A DNA stretch of 64,000 nucleotides. Source: Methylohalobius crimeensis 10Ki. Its GTDB lineage: Bacteria; Pseudomonadota; Gammaproteobacteria; Methylococcales; Methylothermaceae. Of this stretch, positions 9,210-18,440 are shown in pieces. Under the pieces are notes generated by a model that saw only the letters and a list, made by a program, of their open reading frames with translations, did not search any database and was not told the origin of the DNA. The position numbers and the translations under genes were made by a program. The stretch lies in assembly GCF_000421465.1 (NCBI RefSeq), contig NZ_ATXB01000001.1, forward strand, positions 1,860,001 to 1,924,000, given 5' to 3'. Each line of letters starts with the position of its first letter. Position 1 is the first letter of the stretch.

Positions 9210-9225
9210 GTAGGAATACACCTAC
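9210..9225. promoter_or_regulatory. Inverted repeat GTAGG-N6-CCTAC upstream of pilZ-type gene
   Basis: A perfect 5+5 inverted repeat (GTAGGAATACACCTAC) lies about 105 bp upstream of the PilZ start codon and just downstream of the FixJ-like gene. A 13-bp palindrome TTTTGAATCAAAA follows at 9165-9177, closer to the gene. Both could be operators; the binding protein is not known. Confidence 0.35.
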
Positions 9226-9240
9226 ACGAGACCATGCGCA

Positions 9241-9843
9241 TTAGGAGGTGCAGTGGGCGGCCATGCTCACCAATTCGGCCAGATTGGCGGCGCCCATTTT
9301 ATGCATCACGTGGGTGCGGTGGACCTCCACGGTGCGGGGACTGAGATCCAGTTTACGGGCGATTTCCTTGTTCGACAAGCCGGAGAGCACCAGATCCATG
9401 ACTTCGCATTCTCTGGGGCTTAATCGGGCATAACGCTGACGGATATCGCAAGCGCGGGCTTCGGTCTGGCGACGCTCCTCGTCGATCGCCAAGGCCTGCC
9501 GCACCCGCTCAAGCAACTCGGCGGTATCCACCGGTTTCTCGAGGAAATCCACCGCCCCGGCCTGGATGGACTTGACCGCCATGGGAATATCGCCGAAACC
9601 GGTCAGAAAGATAATCGGCAGTCGCATGCCGTGTTTCTGGAGCGCCGCTTGCACTTCGTAGCCATTCATATCGGGCATGGCCATATCCAGCACCACGCAT
9701 CCGGCACAGCCTTCTCCGCATGCCTTTAGGAAGGAAGAACCGTCCGGATAGGTTTTCACCTGAAAGCCGACCGATTCCAGCAATTGACGGAGGGCGCTGC
9801 GCAAGTCGGCATCGTCGTCGACAATGTATACGATGGGTCTCAT
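9241..9843 (-). CDS. FixJ-type response regulator (REC + LuxR helix-turn-helix)
   Basis: 200 aa. The receiver domain (residues 1-120) has Asp9/Asp10, the phospho-acceptor Asp53 in VVLDMAMPDMNG and Lys103 in LEKPVD. A LuxR/GerE-type helix-turn-helix occupies about residues 138-190 (LSPRECEVMDLVLSGLSNKE, SPRTVEVHRTHVMHKM). The sequence is of the FixJ/TtrR/TodT subfamily. Its start overlaps the stop of the sensor kinase gene by 4 bases (ATGA), so the pair is translationally coupled. Confidence 0.93.
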   Translation of the reverse strand: MRPIVYIVDDDADLRSALRQLLESVGFQVKTYPDGSSFLKACGEGCAGCVVLDMAMPDMNGYEVQAALQKHGMRLPIIFLTGFGDIPMAVKSIQAGAVDFLEKPVDTAELLERVRQALAIDEERRQTEARACDIRQRYARLSPRECEVMDLVLSGLSNKEIARKLDLSPRTVEVHRTHVMHKMGAANLAELVSMAAHCTS

Positions 9844-11003
9844 GACGCGAACGGTACCTCTAAATGGAAAATCCCCTTGTCAGAGCCGAATTCCGCCCAC
9901 AAGCTGCCGCCGGAGGCTTCGATCAAACTGCGGCTAATGCTCAAGCCCACGCCCAAGCCCTCACTTTTGGTGCTGTAGAAGGGCTCGAATAAATGCTCGG
10001 CGACCTCGGTGCCGACACCCGGGCCACTGTCATAAAACGTGATCCGGGCCATATTCCCACAGCGCCGCGTTTGGATGCGGATACGACCGTTCTCCATGCC
10101 CGCCTCATAGATGGCTTCGATGGCGTTGCGCAGCAAATTGAGCGCGATCTGCTCGAGATAGATATCCACCCCCAGGACCTCTGGCAATTCATCGTCAAGG
10201 TCCAAGCTCAAACGGATGCCCAAGCTCATCGCTTTCGGTCTGATCAAGGAACAAGTGCTTTCCAGCAACGGATTCAATGCCAACGGCGCCGCTTCGATCT
10301 TTTTGCCGTTCACGAACCTGCGCATGCGACGGATGATCTCACCCGCGCGCATGGTTTGCTGGGCAATCTGGCGCAGATTTTCATCCAACCTGTCTTTATC
10401 TAAATCTCGATGGTCGAGCAGTTTACGGCTAGCCTCGGCGAACATGGCAATGGTGCCCAAGGGTTGATTGATTTCATGGGCGAATAGGTTGGCCAGTTCG
10501 CTGACCGTTTGCAGGCGCTGCAATCTCGAGGCCTCTTCCAGATGGCGGCGGGCATCCAGTTCGGCTTTCCGCTGTTCCGTGATGTCGACGCCGCTGCCGA
10601 TGATATATTTCACCTCGCCCGAGGCATCCTTGAGCACCGTATTGTTCCAGCTAAACAGACGCTTCGAGCCGTCCTTGTGAAGCCAATGATTTTCATGCCG
10701 GAGCGGCGCTTTTCCCGCTAGCAAGGCATCGAATACCGCCGTTACCTCTTCCCGTTCCTCGAGTGGGATCAGCTCGAGCCAAACTCGGCTACCCCGCATC
10801 TCGCCAAAATCGTAACCCGTTGCCGATTCACAAGCCTTGTTGAACCGGACAATGTGCCCCTCCCGATCGAAGACCACTACCGGCGCCGGTTGACAGTCGA
10901 GCAACTTATCCATCAGCAGCATCGCCAGATCCCTCTTGTCGACGTCATCATATGGGGAAGATTCAGAAGCAAGCGAACGACGCTTTCTTTCCTTTTGAGC
11001 CAT
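9840..11003 (-). CDS. PAS-domain sensor histidine kinase (FixL-like)
   Basis: 387 aa, cytoplasmic; no membrane segment is visible. One PAS domain (about residues 33-150; PAPVVVFDREGHIVRFNKAC ... GVDITEQRKAE) is followed by a HisKA region with AHEINQPLGT (His176) and a HATPase_c domain with N box LNLLRNAIEA, G1 DSGPGVG and G2 GLGVGLSISRSLIEA. The EINQPL H-box is the FixL/DctB type. Whether the PAS binds haem cannot be judged from sequence alone. It is the partner of the overlapping FixJ-like regulator. Confidence 0.92.
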   Translation of the reverse strand: MAQKERKRRSLASESSPYDDVDKRDLAMLLMDKLLDCQPAPVVVFDREGHIVRFNKACESATGYDFGEMRGSRVWLELIPLEEREEVTAVFDALLAGKAPLRHENHWLHKDGSKRLFSWNNTVLKDASGEVKYIIGSGVDITEQRKAELDARRHLEEASRLQRLQTVSELANLFAHEINQPLGTIAMFAEASRKLLDHRDLDKDRLDENLRQIAQQTMRAGEIIRRMRRFVNGKKIEAAPLALNPLLESTCSLIRPKAMSLGIRLSLDLDDELPEVLGVDIYLEQIALNLLRNAIEAIYEAGMENGRIRIQTRRCGNMARITFYDSGPGVGTEVAEHLFEPFYSTKSEGLGVGLSISRSLIEASGGSLWAEFGSDKGIFHLEVPFAS

Positions 11004-11376
11004 GGGCTTATTTTTGACTCTCTGCTAAGGGTCGTTCTCGGCCTTTAAAACCGGGAGAGCCGACCGATTGGTGGGCGACGGGGTCATTGCCTTTCGGCGT
11101 GATGATGGGTTGTGGCGCGCATGTCGTCACTGGTCTATCCCTCTTTTCTCATCGCGTCGCATTCAGGTGAGGAGAAGCCGGGAAAGCCGTGTCTCAGAGA
11201 CCAACCGGGCACAGCTTACGGCATCTGCTACCAACCATGCGTCAGCTTCCTCGATCCCTTGCATTGTTCGTACTTTACCTAAGAATTGAAAAATATCAAT
11301 GATCTCCTTTTCCAACAGGTTTTAAATTTTTTCAGGCGATCGCTCCTTCAGGCATACCTTCCACCCAACCGCTGCC
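11004..11376. other. Intergenic region between kinase and LigD-PE gene
   Basis: 373 bp between divergent genes. I see no gene, repeat or clear terminator. It must carry promoters for the leftward kinase operon and the rightward phosphoesterase gene, but no box is strong enough to name. Confidence 0.4.
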
Positions 11377-11973
11377 ATGAAAGACAAGCTCCAAACGTAT
11401 CGAAGCAAGCGCGATTTCCGCAAAACCAAGGAACCGGCGGGACGCATGATTCAACCGCAGGAGGGGAAACGCCGCTTCGTCATCCAGAAGCACGACGCTT
11501 CCAGTTTACACTACGATTTCCGCTTAGAATTCGGCGGCCTCCTGGTTTCTTGGGCGATCCCCAAGGGTCTTTCCACCGATCCTCGGGAAAAGCGTCTCGC
11601 CATCCAAACCGAAGATCATCCGCTGGAATACATCGATTTCGAAGGGGTTATTCCCGATGGCGAGTACGGCGCAGGCACGGTGCTGGTCTGGAATACCGGA
11701 AGCTATCGCAACCTGAAAGCCAACCGGGACCCACACGATCAGAGCATGGAAAAAGCCTTAGACAACGGGCTGATCGAGGTCTGGCTGGAAGGCGAGAAGC
11801 TTCAGGGCGGATACGCGCTGAAGCTTCTCGAAGGTGGAAAGAAACCCCGTTGGCTTATTATCAAGATGAACGATGAACACGCCGATGCGAGGCGGCGTCC
11901 TACAAGCACCGAGCCCGCTTCGGTCAAAACAGGCCGAGATCTCGACCAAATCTCCAAAGAAGAGACTCAATAA
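11377..11973 (+). CDS. Stand-alone 3'-phosphoesterase domain of the LigD type
   Basis: 198 aa. The active-site set of the LigD phosphoesterase is visible with the same spacing as in Pseudomonas LigD: His39, His45, Asp47, Arg49 (KHDASSLHYDFRLE), then His81 and Tyr85 (DHPLEYIDFEG) and IPDGEYGAG. In full LigD this domain trims 3' ends during non-homologous end joining; here it is a separate protein with a charged, disordered C-terminal tail. No Ku or ligase gene lies in the window. No clear ribosome site precedes ATG. Confidence 0.88.
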   Translation: MKDKLQTYRSKRDFRKTKEPAGRMIQPQEGKRRFVIQKHDASSLHYDFRLEFGGLLVSWAIPKGLSTDPREKRLAIQTEDHPLEYIDFEGVIPDGEYGAGTVLVWNTGSYRNLKANRDPHDQSMEKALDNGLIEVWLEGEKLQGGYALKLLEGGKKPRWLIIKMNDEHADARRRPTSTEPASVKTGRDLDQISKEETQ

Positions 11974-12290
11974 ATCACTGGCAGGACATAGTAAATCGAA
12001 ACCAAAGCAAAAACCCGCCCGCCTGTCCCAAGCGGCGAAGATATGAAAAACATCAATACTCTTTGCAAAAAACAAAAAATTGGGTCTGAAAAACCTCCTT
12101 CAACCCTCAATAAAACGCTTTGTTATTTATCAATTTCAAGCAACTTAATTCAAAAATATGGAAGAAATAAATTGATATTTTTCAATTTTAAATATTCACT
12201 TCATAAGAAAAATCTTGCAATAAAAAAATCATCTTGCATTCAGCGGGTAACGATGTCATTCTAAAAATACATCCACACAGGAGAGACGTT
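11974..12290. other. AT-rich intergenic region
   Basis: 317 bp, markedly richer in A+T than the flanking genes (long A and T runs at 12040-12240). No coding sequence is convincing. It probably contains the promoter of the downstream secreted protein; the base composition is consistent with a silencer-bound or recently acquired segment. Confidence 0.4.
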
Positions 12291-12623
12291 ATGCTAAAAG
12301 CTACATTATATAGTTTTCTGACAGCAGTCTTTCTCGTATTGGTTTCACCTTCCACGCTAGTCGCCCAGGAGATGAAAACCGAAGCAATGCAGCAAGAGGA
12401 GGTGTTTTCTCAACCGGTTGAAGAACTGACTAAAGGGGAAAAGAAAGACGAAGATTATATCCCCGTCTATTCCCATATTTATGGCGCTCAATTTATGACT
12501 GAGCAGGAGCGCTGCGAATACTTGTTAAAGTTGGACGGCATGAAAACCAGGGAAGAGCGCGACGCTTTTCGGGAACAACATCATAAGAAAATTGATGAAC
12601 TTCGCAAACGAATGGGAGGTTAA
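12291..12623 (+). CDS. Small secreted protein of unknown function
   Basis: 110 aa from the ATG at 12291, preceded by AGGAGAGACGTT. A signal peptide (LYSFLTAVFLVLVSPSTLVAQ) is followed by an acidic linker and a conserved-looking C-terminus, YGAQFMTEQERCEYLLKLDG and EERDAFREQHHKKIDELRKR. I recognise the YGxQxMTxxERxEY...REQHH pattern from unnamed small periplasmic proteins, but know no function. It is followed by a strong terminator, so it is probably monocistronic. Confidence 0.75.
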   Translation: MLKATLYSFLTAVFLVLVSPSTLVAQEMKTEAMQQEEVFSQPVEELTKGEKKDEDYIPVYSHIYGAQFMTEQERCEYLLKLDGMKTREERDAFREQHHKKIDELRKRMGG

Positions 12624-12711
12624 AACTTCGTTTGTCTAAATATACGCGTAGATTCTAGCAATTTATACATGCCATAAAATCAGGGCGCAGATCTCTTTAA
12701 TAGAGACATAC

Positions 12712-12738
12712 AACCCGCTTTTTCATAGCGGGTTTTTT
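12712..12738 (+). terminator. Rho-independent terminator
   Basis: Stem AACCCGCT / AGCGGGTT, loop of 7, followed by a T run (12733-12738). Located 88 bp after the small secreted protein gene. Confidence 0.85.
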
Positions 12739-12885
12739 GTGAGTCATGAAAAATATCGAGTTACCGCTGGTATTGTCAACAATGGGAACCGAGTGGACAT
12801 TCAAACAAACCGGCGTCAATATAGCCTTCCTTCCAGCAAACCAGAATAGCGTGAATCGAAATCACCGCGAGGCTATCGCAGATAC

Positions 12886-15570
12886 ATGACTGAACCCTAT
12901 CAACAGTCAGTCGAGGAAGTCCTTGAACAGCAGAAAACCTCTGCAGATTCCGGGCTGTCCCCTGCCGAAACTCGCCGTCGACGCCGCCATTACGGTCCAA
13001 ACCGTCTTCGCAAGACCGCCGTGCGTCCGACCTGGCGCATTCTTATCGACCAGCTCAAGAGCATCGTCGTCCTGTTGCTTTTAAGCGCTTCGGCCGCAGC
13101 GGCTGTTTTCGGTCACAACGTCGAGGCGGTAGCCATCGGGGTGACGGTGCTCATCAACACGCTGATCGGATTCGGCATGGAGCTCCGAGCCACCCGGGCC
13201 ATGGAAGCCCTGCAGCGCATGGGCAAAATGACGGCCCGGGTACGGCGCGGCGGGAGAATCCAGGAAATCGAGGCCGACGCCCTGGTACCCGGCGATATCG
13301 TGCTGTTGGAAGCGGGAGACATGGTCGCCGCCGATCTGCGCCTACTCGAGGCCAATGAGCTGCAATGCGACGAAGCCGCCTTGACCGGCGAATCCGTCGC
13401 CACCGACAAGCAGATGGACCCACTGCCTGAACGAGAGATTCCTCTGGGCGAAAGAAACAATATGGCCTACAAAGGCACCGCCGTAACCCAGGGTTCCGGG
13501 AGCGGCGTGGCGGTGGCCACGGGCATGGAAACGGAATTGGGGCATATCTCCCGCTTGGTGGAGGAAGCCGAGCAGGCGGTCACCCCGCTGGAAAAGCGGC
13601 TGGATACGCTGGGTCGGGGACTCATCTGGCTGACCCTGGTCATCGCGATGGCGGTGATGGGCGTCGGTTTTATCGCGCATAAAAATCCGCTGGTTATGTT
13701 GGAAACGGCCCTCGCCCTGGCCATCGCCGCCGTGCCCGAAGGACTGCCAGTGGTAGCCACCCTGGCTTTGGCTCAGGGAATGCGACGGATGGCGCGGCGC
13801 AATGCCGTGGTAAAGCGGCTCTCCGCCGTGGAGACCCTGGGCGCGGCGAATCTCATTTTTACCGACAAGACCGGCACCCTGACCGAAAACCATATGACCG
13901 TCGCCCATCTCGCATTGGCACGCGGAACGTTGACTGTCGAGGACAACCACGGCACCGGATTCGTCCTCGACGGCAAGCGGCTTACTCCCGCCCATACGCC
14001 CGAACTGCAAGCGGCATTGGAAATCGGGGCTTTGTGCAACAACGCCAGCGTGGAAGAAGATCCCCCGGTGGGCGACCCCACCGAAGTCGCCCTGCTGGAA
14101 GCGGCGGCCAAGGCAAACATTACCCGGGAAGACCTGCTCGAGAAGTCCCCCGAAGCGCGCGAGGTAAGCTTCGATCCCGATATCAAGATGATGGCGACCT
14201 TTCATCACCAAGACGGCGGCTACCGAGTGGCCGTGAAAGGCGCGCCGGAGGCGGTCATCGATCTCTGTTCCCGGGTACTGACGCCGGAGGGAGAAATGGA
14301 ACTCGACGACAGCGCCCGCGAGCGCTGGCATGAACGCAGTGACACGCTGGCTTCGGAAGGACTGCGCATCTTAACCCTGGCGCAAAAATCGGTCGATGAC
14401 GAACAGACGGAGCCTTACCAAGATCTCACTCTACTGGGCTTGGCCGGTCTCTACGACCCGCCTCGCGCCGGAATCCAAAGCACCATCTCCCAATGCCAGG
14501 CCGCGGGTGTCCGCGTCGTGATGGGCACGGGGGACCATGCCGCCACCGCCCGCGCCATCGCCACGGAAATCGGTTTGGCCGGCGATAAAAACGCGCCCGT
14601 GGAAGCCGCTCAGCTCAAGAACCTGGATTCGCTCGTGGATGACGAACGCGATGCCCTCCTGAAACGCTCGGTATTCGCCCGCATCAGTCCGGAGCAAAAA
14701 CTGGATCTCATCCGTCTTTATCAGGACACCGGCTGGGTGGTGGCCATGACCGGCGACGGGGTCAACGACGCTCCCGGACTCAAGAAAGCGGATATCGGCA
14801 TCGCCATGGGCAAGCGCGGCACCGAAGTGGCACGCGAAGCCGCCGACATGGTGCTGAAAGACGACGCCTTCGCCACCATCGTCGCGGCCATCGAGCACGG
14901 TCGCACCATTTTCCAGAACATTCGCCGCTTCATCGTCTATTTACTGTCGGGCAACCTTGGAGAAGTGATGGCCATCTCCGCCGCGGGGCTTGCCGCCGCG
15001 CCGCTTCCCATGCTGCCGCTGCAGATTCTCTACATCAATTTCGTCTGCGACGTTCTGCCGGCCCTCGCCCTAGGCCTGAGTCCCGGCGAAATCGACGTCA
15101 TGCGAAAACCGCCGCGCGACCCCGGCGAACCCATATTGCTGCGCCGTCATTGGGTCGCCATTATCGGCTATGGGGCATTCATCGCGGTTGCGGTGCTGGG
15201 CGCCTTCGCCGTCGCCCTTGAAATGTTGCATTACGAAGCAGGCCAGGCGGTCACCATCGGCTTTCTCTGTTTCGGCTTCGCTCGGTTATGGCATATCTTC
15301 AATATGCGCAGTCCCGACTCCCCCACCTTTCTCAACGAAGTGACTTGCAACCGCTTTGTGTGGGTTTCCATCGCGGTCGGAATCGGTCTACTGCTCGCCG
15401 CCACCTATGTTCCCGTCCTCGCCAAGATCCTGTCGGTGCATGCCCCGGGCAGGGAGGGATGGTTGTTGAGTCTGTCTTTTTCAGTGCTCCCCCTCATACT
15501 CGTGCAACCCCTGAAGTGGAGCGGTTTGCTGTGGGAAACCCATGCCACCGGAAAGCATCGATTGGATTGA
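12886..15570 (+). CDS. P2-type cation-transporting ATPase (Ca2+-ATPase-like)
   Basis: 894 aa. Order: N-terminal cation-ATPase domain (SADSGLSPAETRRRRRHYGPN), actuator with LTGES, M4 with VPEGLP, phosphorylation site TDKTGTLTEN (Asp327), nucleotide-binding domain with KGAPEAV, hinge GDGVNDAPGLKKADIG, and six C-terminal membrane segments. M6 reads NFVCDVLPALALG, keeping the Asn and Asp used for Ca2+ in SERCA/PMR1-like pumps. A Ca2+ or Mn2+ exporter is the best guess; the ion is an inference. It stands alone on the plus strand. Confidence 0.9.
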   Translation: MTEPYQQSVEEVLEQQKTSADSGLSPAETRRRRRHYGPNRLRKTAVRPTWRILIDQLKSIVVLLLLSASAAAAVFGHNVEAVAIGVTVLINTLIGFGMELRATRAMEALQRMGKMTARVRRGGRIQEIEADALVPGDIVLLEAGDMVAADLRLLEANELQCDEAALTGESVATDKQMDPLPEREIPLGERNNMAYKGTAVTQGSGSGVAVATGMETELGHISRLVEEAEQAVTPLEKRLDTLGRGLIWLTLVIAMAVMGVGFIAHKNPLVMLETALALAIAAVPEGLPVVATLALAQGMRRMARRNAVVKRLSAVETLGAANLIFTDKTGTLTENHMTVAHLALARGTLTVEDNHGTGFVLDGKRLTPAHTPELQAALEIGALCNNASVEEDPPVGDPTEVALLEAAAKANITREDLLEKSPEAREVSFDPDIKMMATFHHQDGGYRVAVKGAPEAVIDLCSRVLTPEGEMELDDSARERWHERSDTLASEGLRILTLAQKSVDDEQTEPYQDLTLLGLAGLYDPPRAGIQSTISQCQAAGVRVVMGTGDHAATARAIATEIGLAGDKNAPVEAAQLKNLDSLVDDERDALLKRSVFARISPEQKLDLIRLYQDTGWVVAMTGDGVNDAPGLKKADIGIAMGKRGTEVAREAADMVLKDDAFATIVAAIEHGRTIFQNIRRFIVYLLSGNLGEVMAISAAGLAAAPLPMLPLQILYINFVCDVLPALALGLSPGEIDVMRKPPRDPGEPILLRRHWVAIIGYGAFIAVAVLGAFAVALEMLHYEAGQAVTIGFLCFGFARLWHIFNMRSPDSPTFLNEVTCNRFVWVSIAVGIGLLLAATYVPVLAKILSVHAPGREGWLLSLSFSVLPLILVQPLKWSGLLWETHATGKHRLD

Positions 15571-15706
15571 ATTGCGAAATTTCATTGTCCCTTGCGGTAT
15601 AGTCGCTAATATGGCGATCAATGGAAAAGCGACAACCGCCGGACAGTTTTTTCTTTCCCTTCACCCCCGCCGATCGTCCAAGGTGTGATGTGGGGAGCCG
15701 TCGGAT

Positions 15707-18385
15707 ATGACACGCGCCAAGTTCGATACACTGATCGATACGCTTGAGAGGCGAGGCGATCAAGCGCTGGTTCAGGTATTCACCGCGGCAGAGACGGAAA
15801 AATGGTCGTATCGCCGTGTTGGTGAGCAAATACAGGCACTCGCCCGCGGATTGCGTGAACGTATCGAACCGGGCGAAGCCGTGGCGTTGCTCGGCACCAC
15901 CCGCCCGGAGTGGATCGTCGCCGCATTCGCCGTCTTGCGCGCCGGCGGCGTGGTCACGCCTCTGGACACCCAACTCGCCGACGATACGCTGAGGTACCTG
16001 CTGAAGGACAGCGGCGCGCGCTGGGTATTCACGACCGCCGAGCATCGGGAACGCGTGGGCGCGGCCGCGCCGGAGGCCCGGATCGTATTGCTGGATGCCG
16101 GCGCAGAGGATCGAAATAGTTGGCGCGCGCTCGCCGGCGGTGCAGTCGCTCTGCCCGAAAACCACGCCGACGACCCGGCGGCGCTGTTCTATACCTCAGG
16201 CACCACCGGTCTCCCCAAAGGGGTGCCGCTCAGCCATCGCAATCTGGAATTCCAATTGGACGTTTTGGCCCAAGCCGGAATAGCGCTGGCGAACGACCGC
16301 GTGTTGCTGCCCCTGCCCCTGCATCATGTCTACCCCTTTGTGGTGGGTTTGCTGACGCCTATTTCGCTGAACCTGACCCTGATTCTGCCTTATGCGCTGA
16401 CCGGTCCCCAGCTGGTCCGCGCGATACGCGAGGGCGAAGTCACCGTCGTCATCGGCGTACCGCGGCTCTATGCCGCCATGTTCGAAGGCATCGCCGCCCG
16501 CGCCGCGGGCACCGGCCGGATCGCCAGCGCGACTTTTCAGGGACTGTTGCGGCTCAGCCGAACCATTCGGCGAAACTTCGGCCTGCGGCTCGGAAAAAAA
16601 TTGCTGTATCCCCTTCACCGCCAAATGGGAACCCAACTGCGAGTATTGGCTTCCGGCGGCGCCGCGCTCGACCCGGATTTGGCCTGGAACCTGGAATCCC
16701 TGGGATGGCAGGTGGCGGTCGGCTACGGTTTGACCGAGACCGCGCCAATACTCACCATCGCCCCGCCGAACCGGACTCGGCCCGGCGCCGTCGGCCAACC
16801 CGTGCCGGGAATAGAGCTGCGCATCGATCGGAAGGCCGCCGCGGCCAAGGCGATCACCGGCAACGAAGGCGAAATCCAGGTCCGCGGACCGAATGTATTC
16901 ACGGGCTATCGCAATCGGCCGGAGGAAACCCGCGAAGCGTTCAGCCCCGACGGCTGGTTTCGCACCGGCGATCTGGGCTGGCTGGACGAGGACGGCTATC
17001 TGCACATCACCGGCCGACTGTCGACGCTGATCGTCACCGAAGGGGGCGAGAACATTCAGCCCGACGATCTGGAAGCCCGCTACGCGGCCCATCCAGCCGT
17101 CGAGGAGATCGGTATCCTCCAGCACGAGGGCCGTTTGGCGGCGCTCGTGCTACCCGCCAAGGCGAACGCCGACGAACCGGAGCATCGAGTTCGGGAGGCG
17201 ATCGGCGAAATCGCCGCCAAACGGCCCTCCTATCAGCGACTCGTCGATATCGTGCTGACGCGGAAACCGCTGCCTCGCACCCGACTCGGAAAGATCAAGC
17301 GGGACGAACTCGTGCAGCGCTTCCAAGAGGCGCGCGCGGCGGGCGTCGAACCGCCAGAAACCGCCCCCCTCGCCCTCGAGGAAATGGCCGCCGAGGATCG
17401 CAATCTGCTCGAACTGCCCGCTGCGCGCGCTACCTGGCAATGGTTGGCGGAACGCTATCCCAAACAGGGGCTCACCCCCGATACCCGCCTGCAGCTGGAG
17501 TTGGGGGTGGATTCGCTGGAATGGCTCAACTTGACCATGGAAATCGGCCAACGCACCGGGATCGAACTGGATGACGAAGCCATCGGCCGCATCGAGACGG
17601 TACGCGATCTCCTGCGGGAAGTGTTGAACGCCGCCGGCCGGCGCGAGCAGTTGGTCGACCCGCTCGCAGCCCCTGAACGAGCCCTCGACGCGGCACACCG
17701 TCGCTGGCTCCGTCCACGCGGCCTTCTCTTGCGCCCTCTGGCCATCGGTTTGCATGCACTCATCCGATGGCTCATGCACGGTCTCTTCCGGCTGCAGGTG
17801 TTCGATCGACAACGACTGCCCGAATCAGGACCGCTGGTGCTGATCTGCAACCACGCCAGCTATCTGGATCCTTTCGCCGTGGCGGCGGCATTGCCGTGGT
17901 CCCGTTTACACGCTTTGTATTGGGGCGGCTGGACAGGGGTGGCGTTTACCAATCCTTTGACCCGTTTCGGCAGTCGTGTCGCGCAAATCATTCCCATCGA
18001 TCCGAAACAGGGCGTACGCGCCAGCCTGGCGCTCGCCGCCGCCGTACTCGCGCGCGACCGCGGCCTGATCTTGTTTCCCGAAGGCCAGCGCTCGCCGAGT
18101 GGTCAGCTGCAGCCGTTCCGCCCGGGCATCGGTATGCTGCTGGAACGCTATCCCGTCCCGGTGATGGTCGCCTCTATTCGCGGCAGCCACGAAGCGTGGC
18201 CGCCGGATCGAAACCTCCCGCGCCTGCACCCCCTGACGATACACTTCGGCGAAGTACTCGATCCACGCCGACTCGCCCAACAAGGCCGCGGGGATAACGC
18301 CGCGGAAAGGATCGTCGATGCCCTGACTCAGCACATGCGCGAATTGATAAACGGGGCAGATCGACAGCAAGAAGGATTATCGTAA
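15707..18385 (+). CDS. Acyl-AMP ligase / acyl carrier / 1-acylglycerol-phosphate acyltransferase fusion
   Basis: 892 aa, three modules. Residues about 1-540 are an AMP-forming acyl-CoA/acyl-ACP synthetase (FYTSGTTGLPKGVPLSH, GYGLTETAPIL, GWFRTGDLGWLDEDGYLHIT, LPRTRLGKIKRDE). Residues about 570-640 are an acyl-carrier-like domain with GVDSLEW, where Ser603 is the likely phosphopantetheine site. Residues about 690-885 are a PlsC-type acyltransferase with NHASYLD (His716, Asp721) and FPEGQRSPSG. The protein could activate a fatty acid, hold it on its own carrier and transfer it to a lysophospholipid. The ligase-ACP-PlsC order differs from that of the second ligase/acyltransferase fusion at 36162-39695. 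Confidence 0.88.
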   Translation: MTRAKFDTLIDTLERRGDQALVQVFTAAETEKWSYRRVGEQIQALARGLRERIEPGEAVALLGTTRPEWIVAAFAVLRAGGVVTPLDTQLADDTLRYLLKDSGARWVFTTAEHRERVGAAAPEARIVLLDAGAEDRNSWRALAGGAVALPENHADDPAALFYTSGTTGLPKGVPLSHRNLEFQLDVLAQAGIALANDRVLLPLPLHHVYPFVVGLLTPISLNLTLILPYALTGPQLVRAIREGEVTVVIGVPRLYAAMFEGIAARAAGTGRIASATFQGLLRLSRTIRRNFGLRLGKKLLYPLHRQMGTQLRVLASGGAALDPDLAWNLESLGWQVAVGYGLTETAPILTIAPPNRTRPGAVGQPVPGIELRIDRKAAAAKAITGNEGEIQVRGPNVFTGYRNRPEETREAFSPDGWFRTGDLGWLDEDGYLHITGRLSTLIVTEGGENIQPDDLEARYAAHPAVEEIGILQHEGRLAALVLPAKANADEPEHRVREAIGEIAAKRPSYQRLVDIVLTRKPLPRTRLGKIKRDELVQRFQEARAAGVEPPETAPLALEEMAAEDRNLLELPAARATWQWLAERYPKQGLTPDTRLQLELGVDSLEWLNLTMEIGQRTGIELDDEAIGRIETVRDLLREVLNAAGRREQLVDPLAAPERALDAAHRRWLRPRGLLLRPLAIGLHALIRWLMHGLFRLQVFDRQRLPESGPLVLICNHASYLDPFAVAAALPWSRLHALYWGGWTGVAFTNPLTRFGSRVAQIIPIDPKQGVRASLALAAAVLARDRGLILFPEGQRSPSGQLQPFRPGIGMLLERYPVPVMVASIRGSHEAWPPDRNLPRLHPLTIHFGEVLDPRRLAQQGRGDNAAERIVDALTQHMRELINGADRQQEGLS

Positions 18386-18440
18386 GACTCGGGACACGAA
18401 CTCTGGACCGTGCCGAACGATTCGAACCATGCCGCGCTCC

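Noticed and set aside
9840-11003. Haem-binding oxygen sensor (true FixL)
   Set aside because: The kinase is FixL-like in layout, but I cannot identify the haem-ligand histidine with confidence, so oxygen sensing is not claimed.
11286-11876. 196-codon frame overlapping the LigD phosphoesterase gene
   Set aside because: Its coding part lies in another frame over the phosphoesterase, whose active-site residues are complete. No ribosome site or domain supports the alternative.
16120-17574. Long open frame of 484 codons on the plus strand
   Set aside because: It is the +1 shadow of the acyl-AMP ligase fusion; the composition is Arg/Pro-rich with no recognisable domain.
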